6,307 nucleotides of DNA from JAGPFW01 sp964535155 (GTDB taxonomy: Bacteria > Patescibacteriota > WWE3 > UBA101185 > UBA10185). The stretch spans positions 1 to 6,307 of the forward strand of contig CAZHSR010000039.1 of NCBI GenBank assembly GCA_964535155.1. Reading direction: 5' to 3'. The position numbers and the translations under genes were made by a program. Below, one piece after another: positions 1 to 4,682 of the stretch (position 1 is the stretch's first letter; each line of letters starts with the position of its first letter). A model generated the notes under the pieces. That model was not told the DNA's origin. It made no database searches and worked only from the letters and a program-made list of their open reading frames with translations.

Positions 1-158
1 ACCAGAATTATAGAAATTATTATAAAAACTCTTATTATTAAATTTACTAAATCAGTGGGATTTTCTAGATTCATTAGGCTTTTGTAATTTAATGTCAAAG
101 CTATTAGTAATGGGATGAGGATTTTTCTAAATGTTTTGTTGGCAGTAATGTCGGGCAT
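1..158 (-). CDS. N-terminal part of a small membrane protein, cut by the window edge
   Basis: An open frame of 52 complete codons starts at ATG 156-158 and runs off the left edge without a stop. The product begins MPDITANKTF and has a basic stretch (R11, K12), then a hydrophobic segment at about residues 13-23 that could be a signal or anchor helix. A polar stretch with an N-P pair (N33, P34) follows, and a second, very hydrophobic segment runs from about residue 37 to 52. The start is supported by a -10-like TATAGT 6 nt upstream and by the lack of an alternative upstream start in frame. Basic N-terminus, hydrophobic helix, then NP-x-DL followed by an Ile-rich helix recalls the small VirB2/TrbC-like pilin proteins common in Patescibacteria, but too little is visible to assign a family. 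It lies downstream of tRNA-Ile on the same strand and probably has its own promoter. Confidence 0.5.
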   Translation of the reverse strand, partial: MPDITANKTFRKILIPLLIALTLNYKSLMNLENPTDLVNLIIRVFIIISIIL

Positions 159-164
159 ATTTAA

Positions 165-170
165 ACTATA
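165..170 (-). promoter_or_regulatory. -10 box of the membrane-protein gene (leaderless start)
   Basis: Read on the minus strand, TATAGT is preceded by TGA, giving an extended -10 (TG-n-TATAGT). Six nucleotides separate it from the ATG at 158, so transcription would start at or next to the start codon. No convincing -35 hexamer is visible at 17 bp, and there is no Shine-Dalgarno sequence. Confidence 0.4.
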
Positions 171-201
171 TCATTTTTCATTTTAGAAAATTATGCGTCG
201 C

Positions 202-292
202 CAAAGAGCTACGCTCTTTGCCAGTCCAACGAAATGTTCGCATTCGCTCTCATTTGCGTTGGCCCAAAAAAGTTCTTACAGAACTTTTTTGG
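202..292 (-). repeat. Three-hairpin element, copy 1, 3' of tRNA-Ile
   Basis: Three successive hairpins, read on the minus strand away from the tRNA. Hairpin 1 (264-292) has a 12-bp stem CCAAAAAAGTTC / GAACTTTTTTGG and loop TGTAA; its first three bases are the CCA of the tRNA. Hairpin 2 (226-262) has an 11-bp stem with outer CCAACG / CGTTGG, one bulged base (256) and a 14-nt loop containing GAGCGAATGCGA. After the linker ACTG, hairpin 3 (202-220) has an 8-bp stem CAAAGAGC / GCTCTTTG around loop GTA. The same three hairpins, in the same order and with the same linkers, follow tRNA-Ala at 4287-4379. Hairpin 1 with its T-run could act as a weak terminator or a 3'-processing signal, although the T-run lies inside the stem instead of after it. 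Confidence 0.8.
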
Positions 293-366
293 TGGGCGTT
301 CATGGACTCGAACCATGGACCTCTCCCTTATCAGAGGAGTGCTCTAACCACCTGAGCTAAACGCCC
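290..366 (-). tRNA. tRNA-Ile (anticodon GAU)
   Basis: A complete cloverleaf. The acceptor stem GGGCGTT / AACGCCC has 7 bp, the D-stem is GCTC / GAGC, and the anticodon stem CTCCT / GGGAG carries loop CTGATAA with anticodon GAT at 330-332. The T-arm CATGG-TTCGAGT-CCATG is perfect. Discriminator A (293) and CCA (290-292) are encoded. tRNA-Ile(GAU) normally sits with tRNA-Ala(UGC) between 16S and 23S. Here it stands alone, on the opposite strand and about 3.8 kb from tRNA-Ala, 68 bp behind the RelA-type gene. Its CCA bases also form the base of the following hairpin. Confidence 0.97.
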
Positions 367-422
367 GTAAAACCTTCGATTGAGCGGTAGGAATACAAAG
401 TCCCTTCCTTCAAACAAACCGA

Positions 423-428
423 ATTATA
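423..428 (-). promoter_or_regulatory. Candidate -10 box for tRNA-Ile
   Basis: A perfect TATAAT on the minus strand lies just after the stop codon of the RelA-type gene and 56 nt before the tRNA 5' end. It would give a precursor with a leader of about 50 nt. No -35 hexamer is evident, so the tRNA could equally be cotranscribed with the upstream gene. Confidence 0.35.
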
Positions 429-434
429 ACCCAT

Positions 435-1841
435 CTAATCTTGTTCCACCAGTTTTTTAATCCTAATTCGAGCTCGCCTAGTTTTCACAAATTCCAGCCA
501 ATCCTTGCTAGGTCGCCTCTTTTTCTTATCCAACTTTATATTTACAATATCTCCTGTTTTAACAACATAATCCAGCTTCACAATTTTATTGTTTACAAAA
601 GCACCTATACAATGCTCTCCAATGCTTGTATGCACTGCAAAAGCAAAATCTACCACAGTTGCGCCCTTTGGCAATTCCACAATACCCCCTTTGGGCGTCA
701 AAACATATTCCTTTTCACTAAAAGGCGTATTTGGAATATAACCTTTTTTCTTTTGCAACTCCCAAAAGTTTAAATCCTTAAACCATTCCGGATGCTTTGC
801 CAGATACTTTTTAAACTCGCCAACTGCCAAGGACTTTTGCCCTTTATCCCCTATTTTATACAGCAAATGAGAACTTATCCCATATTCTGCCCTTTGATGC
901 ATCTCAAAAGTCTTAATTTGCACCTCCATTATTAGCCTTTGCTCTATCTTAAAGGCATTGTGAATAGCCTCATATCCAGTGAGTCTTGGCCTTTTTATAT
1001 AATCATCCCTTTCCGAAGGGATATTTTCCCAAAGTTGTGACAATAAATTTTCTACCAAGTAACACTCTTCTGTGGTCTGTACAACAATTCGTAAGGCAAA
1101 AAGGTCATAAACCCTATCTAAAGTTTCCTTTATTTTTTCAGTTTTAGGGTTATATCTTATGACCTTCTTATATGTGCTATATATGCCCTTTGTACGATAA
1201 TTTATGATAAAGTTAGACAATCCTTGTTCTTCCAAAAGTTCCTTTAAAACCTTTTCAGTATCATCAAAAATTTTCTTGGTGCCCCATTTTTTCTTTTCTA
1301 TCAGCCTTTTTAGAGTGTAATACTCCATTGGGAACAAAATTTTAAAAGCCACATCTTCCAGATCTTTTGACAAAGCGTTTATTCCTAGGATCTTTGCCAA
1401 AGGTGCATATAAATACATTGCCCTTAAAGCAATATCTTCTCGTTTCTGTTTTGCAAATACCCAACTATTTTCCAGATCTACTAATTTTTCCGCAATTCGC
1501 ACAGTTAAAGGACGCACATCCTCCACCAGGTTTATGCAGGTCTGAATTAAATATTTTTCATTAAACTTTTGAAGGGAATCGGTGCTTATTTTTGTATTGG
1601 CAAACTTTTCATATTTTTGAAGCATTTTTTCTGCCTCTCCATCGATTAGGCTTTTGTACAAAGCAGAAGTCCTTGGAATGTGATGCAAATAAGCCAGTTT
1701 TAAAGTGGTTTCGTCCTTAATGCCGTACTTTTTTAGTTTTGAAGCTGTCTTTTGGGCGTATTCAAAATAAGATTCTCCAGAAAGTCGGGCTTTACTTTTT
1801 AGAAGTTTTTCTGTTTGTCCTTTCACTTCAGAAAATTCCAT
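435..1841 (-). CDS. relA: RelA-type (p)ppGpp synthetase with degenerate HD domain and no C-terminal regulatory half
   Basis: A 468-aa member of the RelA/SpoT family, which transfers pyrophosphate from ATP to GDP/GTP to make the stringent-response alarmone. Residues 1-130 match the HD hydrolase domain in layout (SGESYFEYAQ; LAYLHHIPRT), but the family HD is HH (53-54), the following ED is RT, and the first metal-binding His is absent, so hydrolysis is unlikely. YAPLAKILG (145-153) is the conserved linker. The synthetase domain (about 200-330) keeps R216/K218, D246, R251, GY 289-290, H294, E306-Q308 and AEYG with H325. Residues 277-280 are ERDD, the acidic EXDD motif of monofunctional RelA, not RXKD of bifunctional Rel. 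A TGS domain spans about 379-437 with H404 at the position that contacts the tRNA CCA end in E. coli RelA. The protein ends soon after, where family members of about 730 aa continue into helical, zinc-finger and ACT/RRM domains. The start follows a TATAAT by 10 nt; no Shine-Dalgarno sequence is present. The gene symbol is by homology. Confidence 0.93.
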   Translation of the reverse strand: MEFSEVKGQTEKLLKSKARLSGESYFEYAQKTASKLKKYGIKDETTLKLAYLHHIPRTSALYKSLIDGEAEKMLQKYEKFANTKISTDSLQKFNEKYLIQTCINLVEDVRPLTVRIAEKLVDLENSWVFAKQKREDIALRAMYLYAPLAKILGINALSKDLEDVAFKILFPMEYYTLKRLIEKKKWGTKKIFDDTEKVLKELLEEQGLSNFIINYRTKGIYSTYKKVIRYNPKTEKIKETLDRVYDLFALRIVVQTTEECYLVENLLSQLWENIPSERDDYIKRPRLTGYEAIHNAFKIEQRLIMEVQIKTFEMHQRAEYGISSHLLYKIGDKGQKSLAVGEFKKYLAKHPEWFKDLNFWELQKKKGYIPNTPFSEKEYVLTPKGGIVELPKGATVVDFAFAVHTSIGEHCIGAFVNNKIVKLDYVVKTGDIVNIKLDKKKRRPSKDWLEFVKTRRARIRIKKLVEQD

Positions 1842-1851
1842 GGATATTGTT

Positions 1852-1857
1852 ATTATA
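1852..1857 (-). promoter_or_regulatory. -10 box of the RelA-type gene (near-leaderless)
   Basis: A perfect TATAAT on the minus strand, 10 nt before the ATG, predicts an untranslated leader of about 4 nt. The 17-bp-upstream position reads CATCCC, which is not a -35. It lies in the 90-bp region shared with the divergent gene at 1932. Confidence 0.45.
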
Positions 1858-1917
1858 GCGTATTTCTAGGCGATGGGATGTGCGTCGTAAAGTGGATTTG
1901 CGTACTGGGTTTTTCTG

Positions 1918-1923
1918 TATAAA
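1918..1923 (+). promoter_or_regulatory. -10 box of the divergent unknown gene (near-leaderless)
   Basis: TATAAA lies 8 nt before the ATG at 1932, which would place the transcription start about 2 nt before the start codon. The -35 region is weak (TTTGCG nearby, poor match). A GGAGG at 1941-1945 lies inside the coding sequence and has no in-frame start behind it, so it does not act as a ribosome-binding site for this frame. Confidence 0.35.
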
Positions 1924-1931
1924 ATGGATGT

Positions 1932-2811
1932 ATGACAAATGGAGGTTTTGGCGAAACTAATGAATCAAATCATAACCAACAGTATCTTCATGGAGGTATT
2001 AGGGAAAAACCTCAGGGGGATGGTGTCCCAATTGACAGATCAAAAACAGAAGAGAAGCCTGCTGTTTTGAAATCTCCAGAAGAACTCCTCTCGGGAATAG
2101 AAGGGGATGACAGAACAAAAGAAGCTTACAACTAATTTATTGAACAGGAATTTGGTGGAAATGCTGGTTTGCAAGGATGGCTTTTTGGAGCAAATGATTC
2201 CGCAAAAACTAGAGATGAGGCCGCAAGTTACTTGAGAAACACCCACTTTGCTGATTATGTGTCCCAAAATCCCGCAGAATACTGTGTGAAAGCTAATATT
2301 CCTGTGGAGCAATATGATACTTGGATGCAAGCAATTGAATATACATTAGGATTGGATATAAACGAAGAGGAGGATATGGGCGGCATTATAGCTTTGCAAA
2401 CCCGCATCCAACAGTATGTTTATATTCGTTCCCAGTTATGGCAACCAATTGAAGAGGAGGAAGTGGTAGAGATTGTGGAGACACCTAGTGCTTTAAGAAG
2501 GCGTGTTTTAAGGGAGAGATTAGCTACATGGGTAGAAAATGGAGCCTTGCCCAAATCTGTCTTAAGAAATCAAAAAGAAATTTTACCTGCAGATCCCAAT
2601 CTTGTGACTTTAAGTAACTGGTTATTGGAGGGTCAGGAGGAAATGCNNNNNNNNNNATATTGCTGAGGCACAGTGGCGACTGCAGTTGCGAGACACACCC
2701 TTCGACGGCCAAAACCCTGCTGAAGCTCTTATAAAATCTCTTCCCGAAACACATCAAGGGAAACTCTTAGTTTTAAAGTCTATGTTAGCCCCTAGAACCC
2801 CTATTGAGTAA
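1932..2811 (+). pseudogene. Unrecognised acidic protein gene, interrupted by in-frame TAA and by the assembly gap
   Basis: The frame opens at ATG 1932 (MTNGGFGETN...), hits TAA at 2133-2135, and continues in the same frame as unmistakably coding-like sequence (FIEQEFGGNAGLQGWLFG...) up to the 10-N gap at 2647. After the gap, a frame from about 2659 (IAEAQWRLQL...) runs to TAA 2809-2811. It joins the first part in frame if the true gap length is a multiple of three; the placeholder of 10 is not. The whole product would be about 290 aa. The N-terminal 50 residues are rich in Gly, Asn, Gln and charged residues and look disordered. The rest is helical-looking and acidic, with an E-rich run EEEEVVEIVE. 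There are no membrane segments or signal peptide, and I recognise no family. No in-frame ATG follows the TAA until about 2322 (only TTG at 2169), which argues for one interrupted gene over two genes. The TAA could be a true nonsense mutation or a sequencing error. Confidence 0.6.
2647..2656. other. Assembly gap (10 N)
   Basis: Ten undetermined bases lie inside the unknown plus-strand gene. Ten is probably a placeholder. The reading frames on the two sides match if the real gap length is a multiple of three. Long-range statements across this point depend on the scaffold join being right. Confidence 0.99.
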
Positions 2812-3885
2812 ATCATTAATACATTTCACCAATTTCTCCCCAGATTGAGAAATTCTCTCTTTTTCTCTTGCAATATCTTCTGCTTTTTCATTAATCAACT
2901 CAGGATTCTTTGTAAAACTTGCCAATATTTTGGCCAAATCCTTCCTTTTTAACGCCACCCATCCAAGATTCTTCTCTTTTATTATGTCCAAATTCCCATC
3001 CTCTTGCCCTGGTATATAAGTTAAAGCCAAAAAAGGTTTTTCTGCTGCAACTGACTCAAAAAGCAAATTTGGCCCTGCCTTCCCTGCAATTATGTCCGCC
3101 CTTGCCATGAGGTTTGGCATCTCTGTTGTGAACTGCAAAATCGTGATTTTGGGTAAATTCTTGTGTGTAATGCTACATAAATTCTGATACCTTTTAAATA
3201 TCTCGTACAAAGCCTTGTTTTTTCCTGCAACAAAAATGTAATGGAAGTTTTTTTGAAACTTAAAAAGTACTGGAAGGAATTTTGCGACCTGTGATGTCCC
3301 AAGCGACCCCGCAGAAATTAAAATAGTAGGGATTTCCTCTTTGGTGGCAGACTTTTCTTGAAAAAATTCTTCCTTTGTAAACCATCCAATTTCTTCCACC
3401 TTTTCCTTTGGAATCCCGTATTTTAAAGCATCCTTTCTAGACCTTTCATCATATATTAAATTTAAATCTGCATCTGGACTGTACTCCAATGGATGTGTGG
3501 TTGCGGGATTTGCAATTATGTTTATAAAGGCAAAATCTTGCTTTTTCTTTAGCTCTCCTAGCATGTAGTTGTAGAAAAAATATGTAGAAATAATCACATC
3601 GGGGGAGTAATTTCTAATTATTCTCTCCAGTTTTCTGCGTTTCTTGTCTTCATAAAGCCTTTTCATAACCTTTTGAACAAGTTTATTTTTTCCCATTTTG
3701 TAATAGCTTTTATTTAATTTTGGGAAGAATTGGTAAATAGGCTGATACTGAAGGCTTACTTCTGCAAATTCCTCTTTTACAAATTTTGTTTCAAAATTGT
3801 GGTTCAAAAGATTTTGCTCTATTGCTTTTGCTATGCTTTCGTGTCCCATGGAGGTTGTTAGGATTAGACATTTTATTTTACTCAT
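2785..3885 (-). CDS. GT28-family glycosyltransferase (MurG / MGDG synthase / UgtP-like)
   Basis: A 366-aa protein with the two-domain GT-B layout of the GT28 family, which moves a sugar from a nucleotide sugar to a membrane lipid at the cytoplasmic face. The N-terminal beta strand KIKCLILT leads into SMGHESIAKAI (residues 12-22), matching the GGGH loop of MGDG synthase and UgtP. The C-terminal domain starts with TILISAGSLGTS (187-198). It contains the nucleotide-sugar site MARADIIAGKAGPNLLFES (260-278), with GKAGP where the family has KPGG or KAGP, then P284 and PGQEDGN (292-298). These favour the diacylglycerol glycosyltransferase branch over MurG, but the acceptor cannot be told from sequence. 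No transmembrane segment is present. The frame extends upstream to ATG 3936, but the extra 17 residues (MQKHPHSKTP...) are low-complexity and precede the first beta strand, and a -10 box sits 7 nt before ATG 3885, so I chose 3885. Its last 27 bp overlap the end of the convergent gene. Confidence 0.85.
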   Translation of the reverse strand: MSKIKCLILTTSMGHESIAKAIEQNLLNHNFETKFVKEEFAEVSLQYQPIYQFFPKLNKSYYKMGKNKLVQKVMKRLYEDKKRRKLERIIRNYSPDVIISTYFFYNYMLGELKKKQDFAFINIIANPATTHPLEYSPDADLNLIYDERSRKDALKYGIPKEKVEEIGWFTKEEFFQEKSATKEEIPTILISAGSLGTSQVAKFLPVLFKFQKNFHYIFVAGKNKALYEIFKRYQNLCSITHKNLPKITILQFTTEMPNLMARADIIAGKAGPNLLFESVAAEKPFLALTYIPGQEDGNLDIIKEKNLGWVALKRKDLAKILASFTKNPELINEKAEDIAREKERISQSGEKLVKCINDLLNRGSRG

Positions 3886-3892
3886 TGGATGT

Positions 3893-3898
3893 ATTTTA
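3893..3898 (-). promoter_or_regulatory. -10 box of the glycosyltransferase gene (leaderless)
   Basis: TAAAAT on the minus strand lies 7 nt before ATG 3885, so the transcript would begin at or one base before the start codon. This supports 3885 over the upstream ATG 3936. No good -35 is visible and there is no Shine-Dalgarno sequence. Confidence 0.4.
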
Positions 3899-3960
3899 GC
3901 ATTTGTGGGAGTTTTTGAATGTGGATGTTTTTGCAAAGGCGAAATTCTAATGCAAAATGG

Positions 3961-3989
3961 TTGACATACCCTATTGCTAATGATAAATT
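3961..3989 (+). promoter_or_regulatory. Sigma-70-type promoter of the tRNA-Ala / 23S transcription unit
   Basis: A perfect -35 TTGACA (3961-3966) is followed by a 17-bp spacer and -10 TAAATT (3984-3989), preceded by TG-A, which makes an extended -10. The expected start is near 3996. It is the best promoter in the window, points at tRNA-Ala and 23S, and is the only one here with a consensus -35, as expected of a stable-RNA promoter. The first gene, tRNA-Ala, begins about 217 nt downstream. Confidence 0.7.
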
Positions 3990-4212
3990 ACTCCCACCTG
4001 TAGGAATGGTAATCATCTTCTTTTAAAGAAGCTCTGGTTTTTAGTGTCTCTAAAAGAAATTTGCATATTGTTGGGAGACATTATTAACTCAAGCAATTGC
4101 TTGCGTTTCAAGAAATATTTGGTTGAGTGCTTGATATGGCTTGATTATGAGCTTTATTTTTTCGCACTTAATTAAATAGGACTTAAAGAATTGACTCGCT
4201 TGTATGCTTTAT
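3990..4212 (+). other. Leader between the promoter and tRNA-Ala, no gene seen
   Basis: There is no coding frame of note and no RNA gene I recognise. The leader holds several inverted repeats: CTTCTTT-T-AAAGAAG (4017-4031), a longer-range stem TGTCTC / GAGACA (4045-4050 with 4075-4080), and the palindrome CAAGCAATTGCTTG (4090-4103). A weaker second promoter (TTGAGT 4123-4128, 17 bp, TATGAG 4146-4151) is possible. In an ordinary operon this stretch after the promoter would be followed by 16S; here no 16S is present. Confidence 0.5.
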
Positions 4213-4289
4213 GGGCTCGTAGCTCAATTGGCTAGAGCGCTGCTTTTGCATAGCAGAGGTAGCGGGTTCAATTCCCGCCGAGTCCACCA
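4213..4289 (+). tRNA. tRNA-Ala (anticodon UGC)
   Basis: A complete cloverleaf. The acceptor stem GGGCTCG / CGAGTCC includes the G3-U70 wobble pair that identifies alanine tRNA. The D-stem is GCTC / GAGC, and the anticodon stem CTGCT / AGCAG carries loop TTTGCAT with TGC at 4247-4249. The T-stem is GCGGG / CCCGC. Discriminator A (4286) and CCA (4287-4289) are encoded. It precedes 23S by about 390 nt, as the spacer tRNA of a ribosomal operon would, but no 16S lies upstream. The CCA forms the base of the following hairpin, exactly as for tRNA-Ile. Confidence 0.98.
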
Positions 4290-4379
4290 AAAAAATTCTG
4301 TAAGAATTTTTTTGGGCCAGGAAAATGCGAGTGAATACGAGTATTTTGCTGGACTGTTAAAGTTGCTTGCAACTTTAAC
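4287..4379 (+). repeat. Three-hairpin element, copy 2, 3' of tRNA-Ala
   Basis: The same architecture as the element behind tRNA-Ile. Hairpin 1 (4287-4315) has a 12-bp stem CCAAAAAAATTC / GAATTTTTTTGG with loop TGTAA; relative to copy 1 a G-C pair is replaced by A-T, a compensated change, and the loop is identical. Hairpin 2 (4317-4352) has an 11-bp stem CCAG...CTGG with one G-G mismatch and loop GAGTGAATACGA, which differs from copy 1 only by two transitions in 12 bases. The linker ACTG is identical. Hairpin 3 (4356-4379) is the inverted repeat GTTAAAGTTG-CTTG-CAACTTTAAC, where copy 1 has a different, equally self-complementary sequence. Because 23S lies downstream, hairpin 1 here should not stop all transcription, which favours a processing or structural role. 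Confidence 0.8.
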
Positions 4380-4410
4380 AACTCTGGGGACATCCTACAG
4401 AATGTGTCAA

Positions 4411-4425
4411 GGTTGCTACGCAACC
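4411..4425 (+). repeat. Single short hairpin with TAC loop
   Basis: GGTTGC-TAC-GCAACC, a 6-bp stem with a 3-base loop. The GC-TAC-GC centre equals that of hairpin 3 of the tRNA-Ile element read on the plus strand (207-215). It resembles the TGC-loop hairpins at 4437 and 4508, suggesting membership of the same palindrome family. Confidence 0.5.
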
Positions 4426-4436
4426 CTAGACTCATG

Positions 4437-4536
4437 TAAAAAGTTTCTGCGAAACTTTTTAAGCACAACGAAATGCTCGCTTTAGTACGCTCGCATTTAC
4501 GTTGAGTTTTTAAAGTTTGCTGCGCAAACTTTAAAA
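4437..4536 (+). repeat. Three-hairpin element, copy 3, in the spacer before 23S
   Basis: The same order of hairpin types, not next to a tRNA. Hairpin 1 (4437-4461) has an 11-bp stem TAAAAAGTTTC / GAAACTTTTTA with loop TGC. Hairpin 2 (4466-4504) has stem CAACG-AAATGC / GCATTT-A-CGTTG, 11 bp with one bulged A (4499) at the same place as the bulged G (256) in copy 1 on the plus strand. Its 16-nt loop on the minus strand reads GAGCG...GCGA, like the loop of copy 1. Hairpin 3 (4508-4536) is a perfect 13-bp stem TTTTAAAGTTTGC / GCAAACTTTAAAA with loop TGC, close to hairpin 3 of copy 2. Together with copy 2 these hairpins occupy most of the tRNA-Ala to 23S spacer. Confidence 0.7.
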
Positions 4537-4550
4537 GCACTTTGAAAACT
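4537..4550 (+). promoter_or_regulatory. boxA-like antitermination site before 23S
   Basis: GCACTTTGAAAACT closely resembles the boxA sequence (TGTTCTTTGAAAACT type) found ahead of 16S and 23S in Gram-positive rRNA operons, where NusB/S10 load the antitermination complex. It sits about 130 nt before the 23S 5' end, a usual location. The match is from memory of the motif. Confidence 0.5.
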
Positions 4551-4566
4551 GAGTAAATTGTTCATC

Positions 4567-4595
4567 GACCAAAACCTTCCCCCGAAGGTGAGGTC
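4567..4595 (+). other. Hairpin in the pre-23S leader
   Basis: Outer stem GACC / GGTC, a small internal loop, then ACCTTC / GAAGGT around a CCCC tetraloop. It is more GC-rich than the other hairpins in this spacer and does not share their sequence. It may belong to the 23S precursor fold. Confidence 0.45.
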
Positions 4596-4625
4596 AAAAA
4601 TGTTCAATCATCGAAAAAAAATTAA

Positions 4626-4650
4626 CAACCAAATGCTTTGCATTTAGTTG
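4626..4650 (+). repeat. Shortened relative of hairpin 2
   Basis: CAAC-C-AAATGC / GCATTT-A-GTTG with loop TTT. The stem nearly repeats hairpin 2 of copy 3 (CAACG, AAATGC / GCATTT, A, CGTTG), but the long loop is replaced by three bases. It stands alone without hairpins 1 and 3, so it is either a decayed copy or a separate use of the same stem. Confidence 0.55.
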
Positions 4651-4654
4651 TAGC

Positions 4655-4682
4655 GTACAGAAATTCGCAAGAAAATCTGTAC
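4655..4682 (+). other. Inverted repeat at the 23S 5' end, possible processing stem
   Basis: GTACAGA (4655-4661) pairs with TCTGTAC (4676-4682), directly before the expected first base of 23S. It could be a local processing hairpin. The usual long 23S processing stem formed with the 3' flank cannot be tested because the 3' end is outside the window. Confidence 0.35.

Noticed and set aside
264..292. Hairpin 1 as a classical intrinsic terminator of the tRNA
   Set aside because: The T-run is inside an AT-rich stem and is followed by GGGCC, not free Ts, and the Ala copy lies upstream of 23S in the same transcription unit. Partial termination cannot be excluded.
441..1564. Plus-strand frames opposite the RelA-type gene
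   Set aside because: Shadows of a clearly recognisable synthetase gene.
2133..2135. Reassigned stop codon
   Set aside because: TAA terminates other genes here, and the known recoding in Gracilibacteria and Absconditabacteria involves TGA.
2040..2757. Minus-strand frames opposite the unknown plus-strand gene
   Set aside because: They are short, one crosses the N gap, and the Cys/Phe/Ser-rich composition is typical of antisense shadows. The plus-strand frame has more protein-like composition and a promoter.
3886..3936. Upstream ATG 3936 as start of the glycosyltransferase
   Set aside because: The added residues are low-complexity and not part of the fold, and the -10 box lies between the two ATGs.
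4287..4536. CRISPR-like array from the repeated palindromes
   Set aside because: Units differ in sequence and length, no regular spacers are seen, and no cas genes are nearby.
4204..4540. Plus- and minus-strand frames of about 90 codons over tRNA-Ala and the hairpin spacer
   Set aside because: They read through a tRNA and inverted repeats; the palindromes alone keep both strands open.
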